Shown here piece after piece: positions 1 through 12,089 of a DNA stretch of 64,000 nt. The number at the start of each line of letters is the position of its first letter. Position 1 is the stretch's first letter. Both the position numbers and the translations under genes were made by a program. Source of the DNA: Volvariella volvacea V23 (lineage: Eukaryota > Basidiomycota > Agaricomycetes > Agaricales > Pluteaceae); the NCBI GenBank assembly GCA_000349905.1, contig KB722746.1, forward strand, positions 643,169 through 707,168, read 5' to 3'. The notes beneath the pieces are model-generated. The model worked only from the letters and a program-made list of their open reading frames with translations. It searched no databases and was not told where the DNA came from.

Positions 1-4
1 GTAA

Positions 5-964
5 CAATCCTCCAACCTCTCAAGGGCAGTAGAATCCATGCACCAAGCGGTGCAATACCTAAATCAAGCAGCAGAGGACAATCTCGCGACTATGACACTC
101 CTCACTTACCCGCTAGCAAGAAGCGGTATTCATATCCACAACGACCACCTAGTATGTCCACTTCATGATCGACCTCACCTACCCGCAGCACAACCAGACC
201 CTCCGCGGTCACCACCACCACCACCGTCTCTACCCCAGGCGGTAGCCACAACTAGACCATCGGCAATGGCCGACAGTCTAGCAGCGGACTCAGGAAGTCC
301 ACCCCACGAACCCCCGTTCACAGCAGCGGCCCCGGCCGTAATCCTAGTCACCCAAACGACAACCACGACCCCCGACTCCCCCCCTTATCAACCCCAAGGG
401 ACACCACCTACGTCGCCACCAACAACACCCAGACCCGAAACCAATGACACCATTCCCCCACGACACCAAACATCACCTCATCTATCTATAGACTCCCACA
501 GCATAGAGCAAATCACTCAGACACGATCCCCATCACCACCATCGTACTTTTGCCAACGATGAGATTGCCATTCAAGGAATAAGCAGACGTACTCGCAGGT
601 AGAGACGTACAACATAGACGAGGGACCCAACACGGAGGAAATCACGGTGGTCAACCTGTGCTTCCGGTGTAACCGAGAATGCCTGCATTTCGTCAACGGA
701 CGACGAATCCATCCTTACCACGAACGACGAATCATTCGTCGACAACGACCCCTTCCTCGTCAACGGCCAGCCACGATGTCCCCCAGACCATCCTCATTCG
801 CCGACTCCCACTGGGGTACACCCAGCAACATACCATGCGTCGACATCAACGACGACCAGACCAGGTGGTGGGGCAATGGGGCAGCAGACGAATGGGATAC
901 TAGCCCCCAGGGATTACCTCGTGCACCCCGACTTTTCAGCAACCGCAGGGCAACAAGGTTTTGA
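5..964 (+). pseudogene. Extra 3' ORF (ORF3) of the gypsy element, copy A, partial
   Basis: The frame runs from the window edge (first ATG at 38) to a stop at 962-964 with one internal TGA at 560-562, where copy B (55594-56790, minus) has a tryptophan codon. The visible part has a helical stretch (AVQYLNQAAEDNLAT), then a long Pro/Thr/Ser-rich region, then a conserved cysteine patch (CFRCNREC) near 658-690. No known domain is recognised. The frame lies between the chromodomain end of pol and the 3' LTR in copy B, so it is an additional element gene and not part of gag or pol. Its function is unknown. Conservation between the copies is visible; any role is inference. Confidence 0.6.
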
Positions 965-1003
965 AGCTAGAGCAGCGCTCTAGCGAGTCTAGTGGGGGGG
1001 TAG

Positions 1004-1493
1004 TGTTACGACAGAGAGAATCCGTCAAATCAGCTTGTGTATTCTCGGACTATCATTTCACTCTCGAACTTTCTATCAGGACTCAGTTTCATTTCGAGTA
1101 GTTACAACCGCTTTCAGTAACTACAAAAGCTTTCCTCCATATAGTAGTGTACACGCATATAACTTACGCGTCCATAGCTTACGCGTCCTTAGCCTACACG
1201 TACATATGACTCGAACACCATATTTCCTTCTTAGTCAAACTCGAAAACAGTATAAAAACCTCTCCTTCTTTAGCGTAGAACTTTAGCTTGACCTCCTGTT
1301 CTTTCTTTGTATTCATCTCGTACTTCGCTATGCGAATCCAATCTCGACTTATCTCATTAACGCCTTTGACGACGGATCGACTCAACATTCTGTTGGCCCC
1401 AATCATCCTCATCATCTTACTCGTCTATAATTCAAGAGTGTATCCGCACCTTTGAGTTACGGATCAACGCGTTAAGGTAACGTCGCCGTAACA
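1004..1493 (+). repeat. LTR of the gypsy family, copy A
   Basis: The LTR starts TGTTACGACAG after a G-rich purine tract and ends CGTAACA. It carries a TATAAAA box at 1251-1257 and four degenerate 15-bp units at about 1149-1208 (core TTACGCGTC). It aligns with the LTRs at 55045-55554 (reverse) and 53570-54009 (degraded). The 5 bases after it are CTATG; the matching left duplication is outside the window. Confidence 0.85.
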
Positions 1494-3513
1494 CTATGCT
1501 TATTTGCTGCAAAGAGATAGCTCAGGTATGGCCCCCTTATATAGGTATAGCCAATATGCTTTTTGAAAGCATACTGGTCTAAAAGTAGCACAGACTTTGT
1601 ACAAAGTAATAATGCTAGCTGTCTTGAGCTCAGCTGCTCTAATTTTTGTGCTTGTATATTTTTTGGGTAACCAATGCCAAATCCAGGTTTTTGGATATGC
1701 ATAACCCATAGATAATGGGATCTGAACAGGAAAATTGGCCAATAATTTTGCCTAGTCAATACAGTTTGATTATTAGTGTTATATATGCCATTTTTATCAG
1801 GAGTACCTTTTTCTGCAATATAAGCCAAGATTTTAGCCATGGCATAAATTTTTGATTGTAAACCTTCTATTATGTACCAAGAAGCAGCACCTTACTATTA
1901 GACTTTATCTGAAAAAAGCTAATTTAATTACTTACCTGTATATTTTTCTCAAACTGGTTTGGTTGTCCATATATCATAGGACATTGCCATACCAATAATG
2001 GAAAAACTTCTTTGAGCCACATGTCAAAATTAAACTGAGAGAGTGCAGTTAAGAGTTCTGGAGTTCTATCTATTTCAACACCAGGGAATGCAAAATAAAG
2101 CCACAAGCAACCCATTGTTGTGTTACATCCAGAGATTGGATTTGCTAGATTAAGTGCTTGTGCCAGTAGTAGACTTAACATCTTGGGATTTCGTGTGATA
2201 TAAATACCACTTCGGCGCTGGTTTTGAAGGTATTCAATAAAAGAGGTGTGGTAGATATCCACCTGCAGCCTATTGATGAATCTCTCACTCCCGTATATCC
2301 TAAGAACAGAGTGCAAGGGCTGTAAAGCCAGCACAATGTATTCCACACTTTGATCAAAAAACCTGCTTAGCTCGTCGACGAATTTAACTTTAGGGTGGTA
2401 CCAGTGCTGGGCCGCATCGCCAAGGCCTGTAATTAGGGCCAAACAGGGGAGAACAAGGTGACCAGCCTCTTTAGAGGTTGCTGATGCCAGGATGAGGTTG
2501 TATAACGTATCAAGTGGCGCAAATGCAGAAGGATCATGATGGGCTGTCCCAAGGATGCTTTCGAGTCTTTCCACCGGATTGCCGTCCTCATCCTCCAGCC
2601 AACGAATGATTGTCAGCACATATATAAACTGACCATCGGAACGGTTAACGATGCGGTCTATTGCACCGGGTGGAGGCCACTGATAGGCCCCAATGATCGA
2701 TTTCCGGCGGTGATAGATCACATTGAATCTCGTGGTGAGAATCAGGTGCATGTCTGCACGCGACTCGGCCGTTTCTACCAACTTTATGTGTAGAGTGCGG
2801 ACATATGAGGGATACTGTGACTGAATATAGTCCATCTCTGATTGAATGATCGACTCTGGACGACTCGCGACTAGGAAGGCAAATCGCTCGCCAAGGCCGC
2901 TGTGGAGAAACGTGACGAGGAGCTGCAGGAGTTGCCGCTGGCTGGAAGACGGTTCACATTCATCAAGGCCGTCGATGACAATCAACGATCGTTGGGTAAT
3001 TGGTTGTGAGTCGACGAGAGCGGCACAAAGGGGTTTGATGACGAGGGCATCCCATTGGTGCTCAATCGTCGAATCCAAGACGGACGGGTCCTTGGAGATG
3101 ACACTCTCGACCACCCTCCCGACCTCTGGCATTACCGTTATAATACGACCGACGATAGTAGGAACGAATAATTTCAGCGTGCTGCGATCCTTATCGCCCC
3201 TCCAAAAAAAGAAGCTTCCGGCGAGGAGCTGAGGATCCTCTTGATCTAAATCGTAGCAAACTTGAAGTGCGATTGTTGATTTTCCCGTTCCAACAGGACC
3301 TGAGAGCCACAAGATTCCGAGAGAGGGCTCGAGGGGTGCCGCCCACGGTCCTTCGATATCGGCGATGATTGATTTCCGGGTCTCTTTATGACACTTAAGC
3401 TCATCGGCTCTAATGTCACCCGTGAACGTCGCCTTGGCGCGCGTATGAGCGCGGAGCGTTTCCCTAATCTTCAGGGTATCGTGGTAGAATGTATCGCCGA
3501 TATTACTGATCAT
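1494..3513 (-). pseudogene. NACHT-domain P-loop NTPase (NLR-like), 3' end cut by LTR
   Basis: Reading from ATG 3513 to a 5' splice site (CAG|GTAAGT) at 1936/1935, the frame is open for about 525 codons. It has Walker A GPVGTGKST, the SFFFW segment typical of basidiomycete NACHT proteins, Walker B LIVIDGLDECE and the following ASRPE. Further exon sequence (WIWHW, ITLYKV) can be followed to about 1500, where the LTR begins, so the C-terminus is lost or replaced. Such STAND NTPases act in fungal non-self recognition and cell-death signalling; this copy has only its NTPase part clearly intact. Paralogues are at 40622-43657 and 52400-54850. Upstream exons were not resolved, so the true start may lie beyond 3513. 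It may still be transcribed. Confidence 0.75.
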
Positions 3514-3652
3514 AGACACCGTGGGCAATGTTCGAAACCGGCGTCAGAGAATATCGAGAATAAAACTTGAAGTAGCTTCCAGTTAGCACTTCAGTATCTC
3601 TGTTAAATAAACCGTGAATATACTCAAATTTCATGTCAAAGTAAATTCACTT

Positions 3653-4127
3653 TACCGGCGGTTGGATATACAAGGAGTTCATGATAAGGTATCAGATTTG
3701 ATGGTATGTGAGCATTATCATCTGTGCGATCTATCTTTTGCATGCTACCCTGACTTATTACTTGATATTTGAAGGTGTGTGTACTTCGTGGAGCGCATGT
3801 ATTGGAACAAAGGTCTTATTAATTTTTGACACACTTCAAAGGAACTAGGATTTTCGCTGCCTTGCATGCTATCAATATATGATAATAATACAGGCAATAT
3901 GTCTATGAATTGTCCATAGTAATTCACCTGTATTTACTGTGAACATACTAAAAAAACATATCTCAGTGGTACCTACAAGATACACAGGTAATACAAAGAG
4001 TAACTCCGTGGGATATACCAAAATCAGTAATCCAGAACATATCCTTAAGTATGTTCAGGGTTTATGCGGACTTTCCATCAAAACATACTATTGGTATGTT
4101 TTTTGGTATCTTCGCATTACCGGCGGT
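3653..4127. repeat. AT-rich insertion flanked by a 10-bp direct repeat
   Basis: TACCGGCGGT occurs at 3653-3662 and again at 4118-4127, bracketing about 455 bp that is more AT-rich than its surroundings. The interior holds two hairpins: AAAACATAC/GTATGTTTT around 4080-4102 and GAACATA/TATGTTC at 4035-4056. No coding capacity or clear terminal inverted repeat is seen. A 25-bp segment (23 matches) just outside the right repeat, about 4128-4152, is an inverted copy of the start region of the NACHT gene at 3518-3543. It could be a non-autonomous DNA element (MITE-like), but a family cannot be assigned. Confidence 0.35.
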
Positions 4128-4152
4128 GCCGGTCTCAAACATTGCCCACGGT

Positions 4153-5127
4153 GAGAGCCAAAGTTGGTGATATTAGCATGCGGGAAGACGTTGACATCGT
4201 GAGCGGCTGGTCGGATAGGATGGTGAAGAGTTGTAGAGGCTGTGGATTAGGCGTTCAGTGTTCTTTCTTTACAAAGCACGATACGCTCTACGAACCTCCG
4301 GAGCGCTCGTGATAGTCAATTGTAAGACCTCGACCCTCATCCATGTCAACATCCATTTGGTTGGTAATACCTATACGTTGGGGAGCGTCACGGCCCAGGC
4401 GTGGGGGTCCCCAAAGCGATGATTCCATGTTCGGCGAGTGGTAATTGCTTCAAGTGAATTCCGTGTGATAGGGATGATTTTGTGGTATGCAGAAGATGGG
4501 TCAGAAAGGGCGCAAGACAGAATGCCACGTAACCCAAGACCTTGTGTTGTTATCACGCTTTGACAGACGTTGCGGTTGTGGGTCCCCTATCAACGAGCTG
4601 TCGAAGCAGTGTGACCTTGTTCCAAATGAGCTAGCACCTCGACATGATGAACCAAAGAGGGATACTCTGATACTGATGAACTCGTTGAACCACTAAAAAC
4701 CTAGGACTTTGCCAGTGAATTACTCGTCACGGAGGCATCGGTTTCTAAAATGGATCATTCTTGTAATTGAGCATAGCATTGCTGTGGCTAGTCTCGGCGC
4801 ACAAGTTCACTGCCATTTGCCGTTGAGTTGGGCCCGCTCTGTTGACTGAAACTCGTTTGATCCGAGTTCCAATTACTTCAGCAATTTACAGAACAAAGAA
4901 ACGTTTTCAAGATGGACAGTCAGCTCAAAGATTCGGGCGCCTAGATTAGCATCTGCAACACTAATGGAGCATAAACGCAATCACCCACAACCCACAAAAA
5001 TAACCTCAGGCAAAAAACACGACCTGAACGCGCAAACAAACGCCGAGGCCACCGCCTCCTACTTACATTCATCGTCACAAACCATACGTCGATACACAGG
5101 AGGTACAGCAAAATAGCCCGAGACGGC
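4153..5127. other. Intergenic, nothing recognised
   Basis: Only short frames without recognisable protein character are present between the insertion and the end of the DUF1308 gene. No RNA gene or repeat was seen. Confidence 0.5.
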
Positions 5128-7430
5128 CTACTCCATGGCGAACGAAGACATCCCCTCTGCCAAACTCCTCGGATCCACAACCCAAATCACCGCCCTCTCC
5201 TCCCTCCTCAACTCACCACCGCCCTGACCATCACCCCCACCCTCCTCCTCATCGCCCCCACCGACAAGTCCAGCACCATTTCCATTCCCGTTCCCAAAGC
5301 CAACCACTCGAGCAGCAACTCTCATCTCCTTCAAAATAGCCTTCACGCTCGACCTGTTCGCAGTCAACGTCGTCCACCCCAGCTCTGCTCCATAGAGCAG
5401 ACTCTGGACTGTATGCGCTGTCAGCTTGGGGTTGACCTTTGTCACGATTGCTCTTTGAATCTCGCCAGAAGCTGTAATATAGGCGGGGGAAGACCCAGAG
5501 GCAGTTGAGGACAAAGTTGAGGTCGACGACAGTGAAGAGGTCGACGGCGCTAGTGTCGATGAAGACGTCGAATCCGACGAAGACGCCGACGAGGACGATA
5601 CAGACTCCGGAATATCACCCGGAGCATCTATGCCACCCAATGACGACGGATTGACAACCTCCTCTGGAAGTGCTTTTGGATTCGGAATCAACTCCTGCGA
5701 CAGAATCCACTTGCACGTCTTCCCCAGCGCTTCAAAAAATGGTGCGCTCTCACCAGTCGCAGGACTCGGCTCGATCCCCTCCCCAGGCCTAAAGGACACC
5801 TCGGGCGCAATCGCAGCTGATGTCGAATAAAACCTCAACGGGAACAGCGGCAAAAAGCCCTTCTCAAACCTCGAACCTTTCCAATACATCTCCTCCGCCC
5901 CGCTCAACCCCAACTTTTCCTGCTCCTCCTTCTGCTCGCAAGCAAATAGCGTTGAAGTCTCGTAAAACAGTGCATGTGCCCTTCTCTTTTCATTCGGTCC
6001 GCCAATCTTGGATATAATCCTCAGACACCTGTCTCTTGCTTCAATGGTGGTCCAGAATTCGACCGGGGATGCGAATTGGGAGTGAATGGAGAGTCTAGTC
6101 CGCAGCTCGTCGATGAGCCCACGGGACATCTCCTGGACTATTTGGTTTGTAAGGGCACGCGAATGTTGAACGAGGTCGCTAGGCATCTCTCCGATATCGG
6201 AGGATGATGACGAAGGCGTTGAGGACGATGGGGGTTGTAACTGGTTCGATGGCTTTGGTTTCTTGCCTGTCTGAGCGAGACGCTTCTGTTTCCACTCTCG
6301 ATAGCTCTCTGGTGGGATGAATCGTTTCTTGGCTTCTTCAATCGTCCTAGGTAGTGGTGCGTGTGTCAGATCGGACACAAGTGCAATGAGAACTGAAAGG
6401 TCTAGATTGATCTTGGGCGTTGGATAAAGAACAGGAGGGGGTATATCTTGTGCCGGTCGAATCATTGACGGGGGAGGTTCGATTTCTCCTCTATCCCCGA
6501 GTTCAACCTCAATTCCCATATCTCGTAGATGCTGCATAGTCTGGTCTATGCGCGGGTCGTATAGTTGTTTGTCATCTGGATTAGGGTTCAGTCTTGTTAG
6601 GCGCATGGTAATGTTTGGTATCTCGCTGGTGCCTTCTATAGGGTTAGCTTTTGCGGCTTCCAAGAGTGCACGACCCATTTGGAGGATAGAGTTGTCGAAT
6701 TCCTTCTGGGCGAGGCTTGGGCGCCCTGTTTGATCGTCAAGTTCGTCGTCCGAGTCGGTAAAGTAAGAGTCTATTTCCCTGAATTCTGCTAGTAGGCGTG
6801 CATTCTTGATGCTGCTGGGGGTTAGCTTGCATAAGTAAGAAGGTGACTCAGAAAACATACGTATTAACCCGGATCCAACGCTTTCCATCGTCCGCAACGA
6901 CATCCACCTTTGTCCCCTGAGATTTTTGACCCACTTTCCTCTTTGGCACCACGCCATTGGCAGAAAGTGCAGAAGGGAAAGAGCGGAGTATAGACACCAC
7001 GGGCGGCGGTGCGCATAGAATCTCGTTCCAAACAGCGACGAGGTATGGCGCGTTCGTCGACAGCGTTGGCGTTGGCAGCTGACCCGCCTTTGGATTCTTC
7101 AAGAACTACTAAACGAGTTGCAACATTTGTTCAAAGTTCAAACAAGGCGCTAAAACCACGAGGGCGTGGAGGAGGGTAATGGCGATGACGATGCAGAGTA
7201 CGAACCTCATTCAGCATGTCCAGATCCATCTCTATGGAGTCCTTGAGTTTTTTGAGGCCGGGTATGGGCTCTTGTTGCAGCCATGGAGCGTCTTCGGTGG
7301 ACTGTCTGGATGCTTCGATGGACGAGTCGAGGATGGGAGGGTTGGTGGTCGGAGGTCGAAATTGGTGGATGGCGTGGTGGATTTTGGCGAGCCTGGCTCT
7401 GATCGTTTGCAATTCTGCGATGCTAGCCAT
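5128..7430 (-). CDS. DUF1308 (C7orf25/UPF0415-like) protein
   Basis: There are three exons: about 7430-7206, 7105-6861 and 6814-5128, with introns of 100 and 46 nt. The start is the ATG at 7430 (MASIAEL); the longer frame above it begins with a TTG and has no ATG. Family signals are VDVVADDGKRW at the exon 2/3 junction, the LDLSVLIALVSDL stretch, and a C-terminal segment beginning NPKLTAHTVQSL. A serine-rich low-complexity insert (about 5500-5620) and a Gly/Glu-rich loop near the end are probably lineage-specific. Human C7orf25 belongs to the same family; its biochemical role is not established, so no function is given. The gene is head to head with the hydrolase at 7723, 292 bp between ATGs. 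Confidence 0.8.
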
Positions 7431-7722
7431 GCTTGGGGATATCAATCGGGAGTTGAGGAGCAGCGCCAAGGCGGGCGTGGAGGTGGTACGAAGGAAAGGC
7501 GAGTCACCAGGAAATGTTATCTAATCTCTCCAGATGGTCACGACCTCGATGCTCCCCTCAGACCGCAAGTCCGTTAAATCCCCATCATCGTTGTAAGTGC
7601 GTGACTCTCCTGGTGGTCCATTCCTAAGCCAGCCTCGGTGTGGCAGTGTGCGAGAGCTGTCCGAGGGCAATCAGACCACTTGAGCTCGCTCTCCTTTACT
7701 TGCTTTCTCCCTCCTGAACCGA

Positions 7723-9292
7723 ATGTCTACACTCCATCTCATTTACATCCATGGGTTTCAAGGTATGGCAGCGAATGCGACCCGATTTCGGGTATCTGAC
7801 GTCCATTCTATAGGCACCGACAAGAGTTTTCAGGTACACAAACTCCCTTAACGCATCTCATCATCTTACACCCACCAGGCCTTTCCAACCGACCTACAAC
7901 ATTATCTCCAATCCCAGGTCATCTCATTATCCGGCATCACAATAAAGAGCACCATATACCCAACATACAAGAGCTCCAAGCCTCTCTCCTACGCTACCAA
8001 GAACTTCCTAGAATGGTGTGTAGCTCCTAACCTCCTTGCACATCATGATATTCAACCACCGCCAGGCTCTCAACCCAAATTCCTGGTCGCGTCATCCTCT
8101 TCGGGCACTCCATGGGCGGTCTCCTCGCCGCCGAAGCAGCCCTTGACCCGTCCAACAACCCGCGTCTCAACCCAACCCGTTACCACCCCATCATCGGCCT
8201 AATAACCCTCGACTGCCCTTTCCTCGGCCTACACCCGCACGTCATCAAGAGCGGTATTGCGTCTTTATTTTCGAAGGATTCGGATAAGAACGCGAAGATG
8301 GAGGACCCAAGGCCGAACCCGCCGCATAGTGAATCAGAGCTTAATCCCCATGTTGAGATTGTTGACCATAGAGTCACAGATGGGTGGGAGGAGTTCAAGA
8401 AGGGCATCACGAGTGAGTAGAGGCATGGAGTGATCAACTCTGGCTAATGTGTTTGCTAGTCCCATTGAAGCACAAGATGCCGTCGCCCCAAAACAGCAGC
8501 AGTAGCAGCCGCAAGCTGTTCTCTCACTCCTCTACGTCCACGTCTAGGTCTACGTCCACATCTACCACTTCCACGTCTTCCTGGTCAAGCACACTCTTCT
8601 CTTCCTTGGTCTCCTACGCCCTCCCCTACATCGAGGAGAGATACTCCACCGACCCGCGCTACAAATGGCTCCAGAAGCACTCGTCCGCCAGCTCCATCAA
8701 GCGCTGGCTCATAGAGCGGTTCCAATTCGGCTCCTGCATGTTCGATCCGCACGGGCTGAAAGAGCGCTACGAAACCCTAGTCGCATGGAAAGACGGAGAC
8801 TGGATCAACTACTGGACCCACGTCCCGAAACGCAAGCGGAAGCACAATGGCGAGCACAAAGACGAGAACAACCACGGCCACACCCGCAGCCACTCGGACC
8901 CAAACTCGAATTCCTGGTCAAACTCGAGCGAAACCGGGTCTCTGCACTCTTTCTCGTCATCCTCGACTTCGTCCTCCGCCGAGCTTCAGACTTTTATTGG
9001 GGACTCGACGGGCGCGGAGCACAAGTTCTACGGCCACCACTTTTCGCTGCTCCCCACCACGCGCGTGCTTTCCCCGCATCTCAACTTGAGCTTCAGCTCC
9101 AGTTCCAGCTCGAGCTCAAGTCCGAGCTCAGCTCCTGCAACGTTCGGAGGTGCAGAGCACTGGGAAGGCGTTTTGATCATGGGCGCGAAAGACGAAGTGG
9201 AGGCTCACTGTGGGATATTCATACGCGCACAGAATCTGGAGTACGACGCGTTCGTAGAGCGGGTTGGGAAGAAGGTTCTTTCCTGGGTTTAA
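7723..9292 (+). CDS. Alpha/beta-hydrolase (lipase-like, DUF676 type)
   Basis: There are five exons: 7723-7762, 7814-7833, 7879-8015, 8066-8412 and 8460-9292, with introns of 45-51 nt and matching phases, giving about 458 aa. The protein opens with LIYIHGFQGTDKSFQ (the HG oxyanion-hole region). It continues with a PTDLQHYL helix and carries the nucleophile elbow GHSMGG, so the catalytic serine is present. The C-terminal exon contains two serine-rich low-complexity tracts (about 8490-8590 and 9080-9130), which make the exact acid and histidine residues hard to place by eye. It is probably a cytosolic or membrane-associated serine hydrolase acting on lipids or esters; the substrate is unknown. 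No signal peptide is seen. Confidence 0.82.
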
Positions 9293-9452
9293 GGCGTTCT
9301 CAACTCGGACGGGCGATGTGGGATTAATGTAGCTTTATCGTATTGCATTGTATCGTTAAATTAAACAAATGGTATCGAATACGCGTCCTAGTCGTATCAC
9401 AAGTCCGAGCGCATATAAACCACAAAAGAATACAAACCCACCCCACCCTCGC

Positions 9453-10699
9453 CTACGCGACCGACGTCCTCCGCTCCCTCCCCCCCTTCCCACTCACCCC
9501 CACCCTATCAAACTTGAAGAAAATCTCATCCAACACCCTCCCGACAATGCCCTGATCAAACTGCACCTCGCCTCTCTTCACTTTCCCATGCACCTCCATC
9601 AGCACCTCCCTCGCCTCCGCGACGAGAATCGCCGTCTCGAATCCGAGCTTCCTTGCCTCCTCAATCGTGAGCGGCTTCTCGCGCTGGCAGAGCTTGGCGA
9701 GCGAGGGCGCGATCCAGTGGAAGATGTCGTGCTTCTCGCCGAGGAGGATGAGGTCGATCGGGTCCAGGGTGTTGGTCGGGATGAGGTGCTGGATGGCGGC
9801 GATGGCGTAGGACCGGATACGGTCGAAGGAGTAGAGCGTGGAGATGCTGAGGAGGTTGAAGAGGTGCTGCGGGGGCGTGTGCGAGAGCGGGTTGAAGGAG
9901 GGCGATTGGCGCCGTTTGGAGGCGAGGAGGAGGGAGGTCGGGGAGGTGGAGCCTAGGTGGACGTGCATGCTGCATCGTACGGAGGTGATTTGTGGGAGGG
10001 GGGACGGATCCGAGAGATTACGAGAGGGAATTGAATGGGGATGGGTATTCCGGGACACAGGCACATGGTGGCGTATAATGAAATTCATTTAGAGTGACAG
10101 GTGATATGCAAGTGAATATGAATACGTCAAAACGGGGTAAACGTTAATCTATCCGTCTGATGTGGTGAGTGTAACGTGTACGCACCCGTTGTAAAAGAAG
10201 TCCAGGAGACTCTCAAACTCCTCTGGGCGCACGCCGGAGAGGATGATGGGGTGGGCGTCGCTCGTGCCCTCCAGCTGCGGGTTGTTGGCGAACATCCATC
10301 TGAAGACTTCGGATTCGCGGGCGAGAAAGTGCCGGTGGACTTTGAATAGCTTGTCTCCCACCTATTATAAAACCCACGCCACCTCGTGAGATGACCTGTG
10401 GGTTGCGAAAGGTAGTAAGGACGCACCAGAAACACAGACATGGTATCCTCGATGTAATACTTTGAATGTCGCATAACATTATCGCTGCTCACGGTCACCT
10501 GTGTGGATGCCATTGTACCACCATAACTAGCACCCGGATAGCTAGCACTCGTACGGCCACTGTTGTGGGCATTAGCACCGGCAGACATCACGGGCGGAAC
10601 GAGGTTCTCCTTCGAGTTGAACACGTCAGAGTTGATGTCCAAACTGTCAAGGTCCAGCGCGGTCGATGTGCAGCTGTGGAGGCTGTCTGTGGAGTCCAT
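9453..10699 (-). CDS. BTB/POZ domain protein
   Basis: There are three exons: 10699-10427, 10361-10186 and 9969-9453, with introns of 65 and about 216 nt and consistent phases, for about 321 aa. The start is the ATG at 10699 (MDSTDSLHS); the frame above it has no ATG. The BTB fold is visible as DKLFKVHRHFLARESEVF, then a GVRPEEFESLLDFFYNG segment, then the ISTLYSFDRIRSYAI helix after the second intron. Fungal proteins of this type have no attached kelch or MATH domain. They are thought to be protein-interaction adaptors, possibly for cullin-3 ligases, which is inference. The second intron is unusually long for this window and might hide a short exon. Confidence 0.8.
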
Positions 10700-12080
10700 T
10701 CGGTTTGCACGTCGAGCACTGGGGCCGCGGAGGAATGCAGACAAGGTAGAGGGACGGGACAAAGATGAAAGTGAAGAAGAAAGTGTGAGGGAGTGAGAGT
10801 GAGAACGAAAGAGCGAAACTCGAACTCGGACGCCTACTCGGATTAATCCAACGGGGGAAACTCAGGCCCTCGCCTCGGGCGGAGACCCCCACTTGCAGGC
10901 CTTACATAGGCTTCGTCCGTTCAAATCCGTATACCCATGAGCCACGACCCATGGCACGTAATATGGAAAACCCTTTTTTGATCAAGGCTCGAACGCGATA
11001 GGTGACTCACCTATGTATGGACGTAGCCTGAGATTCGGACTCGGAATCGGGTACTGTATTTGTGTGCAGATTGATAGCGCTAGCTTCTGGCAAGTGACAC
11101 TGATCATGATTTATGACGCTGGCAAAGTCCAGCTGAACCCTTCTGCGTGTCAGATGTCAGACTCGCGTGCCTGCCTGTGTTTTTTTTTCTGTTCTGGACG
11201 GAAGGAGATAGTCGGCGCCACAGGTTAGGAGTGAGAGTGGGCGCTGCTTGACGCGTGAGTCGGGATTGCTCGCTGTTGATGCTGGACGACTCGGGCTCGG
11301 GGGGCAGGGCGTTGATGGCCGCAACGTCTCTGCGGTGGGTTAAATTCCCCACACCGGCACCGCGATCAAGGGGGAAGACGTGCGCGAAGCCATAGCCATC
11401 GTCGATCGCCCAGGCTCAGCCAGGCTTATCGCTATCTAGGAAAGGGTTGGTGCAATCGATGAATTTGAACAAAAAGGTCGATGCTTTCGAGATCATTCCG
11501 TCTTTCAAAAGTGCGCGCAGCCTGCAGGGTTGGAGGTGGGCTCGAAAAAGCAGCTCAAGAGAGTTATCATCTCGACTCGGACTCGGAGCACGGATGCGGG
11601 TTCGGGCCAGTCACACTCCGAACCGGACCGCAGAAGGGTTTGGAGGAACCAGCCTGGGGTTTGTCTTCATTCTCTAATCTCTTCAGGGTAGTTAGGACTG
11701 TGTTGTACAGGTGTTGCCGGTATTGTCTTTGACCACCCTCGATTGCCCATGCGCCCGCTGATGATAAGGCCCACCTTACCCAGGCAAGACGTACAGATGA
11801 TGTGAGTAGCAAACATGTACTAAAATCTGATGATTCAACAATTATGTGGCGTGGGTGGTATATTGACATCTTGCTTGAGATCTTTATTACTAGGTCAGTG
11901 TACGTGTACCTTTATAGCATTTCTTGAGGGTTTGAATGATAGGAGTATGAGACGTCGCGCACTTATGATTTTGGTAAGAGGCCACAGGCTGTGACGCAAA
12001 GTCGCTCCTCAAGGGACATCTCTCATGTCGACCATCCTACCGGAGACTTTCTTGACACTATGATAAAATCAAGCCCGAGG
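10700..12080. other. Intergenic, nothing recognised
   Basis: This is the 5' region of the BTB gene plus about 1.1 kb without a convincing coding frame. Several short frames overlap on both strands, and none shows a recognisable domain or splice-supported continuation. Confidence 0.5.
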
Positions 12081-12089
12081 ACTTCTGTA

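Larger units (their letters stand above)
1..1493 (+). mobile_element. 3' end of a Ty3/gypsy retrotransposon with its 3' LTR
   Basis: The window opens inside the extra 3' reading frame of a Ty3/gypsy element. This is followed by a purine-rich tract (G run at about 993-1000) and a complete LTR at 1004-1493. The same order (extra ORF, purine tract, LTR) is present on the minus strand at 55045-56790, and the proteins align over most of their length, so both are copies of one family. The pol and gag parts, if present, lie outside the window. The element is inserted tail to tail with the NACHT gene at 1494-3513. Confidence 0.85.

Noticed and set aside
8665..9327. 220-codon plus-strand frame inside the hydrolase gene
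   Set aside because: Alternative frame of a GC-rich, serine-codon-rich exon; Arg/Ala-rich composition and no domain.
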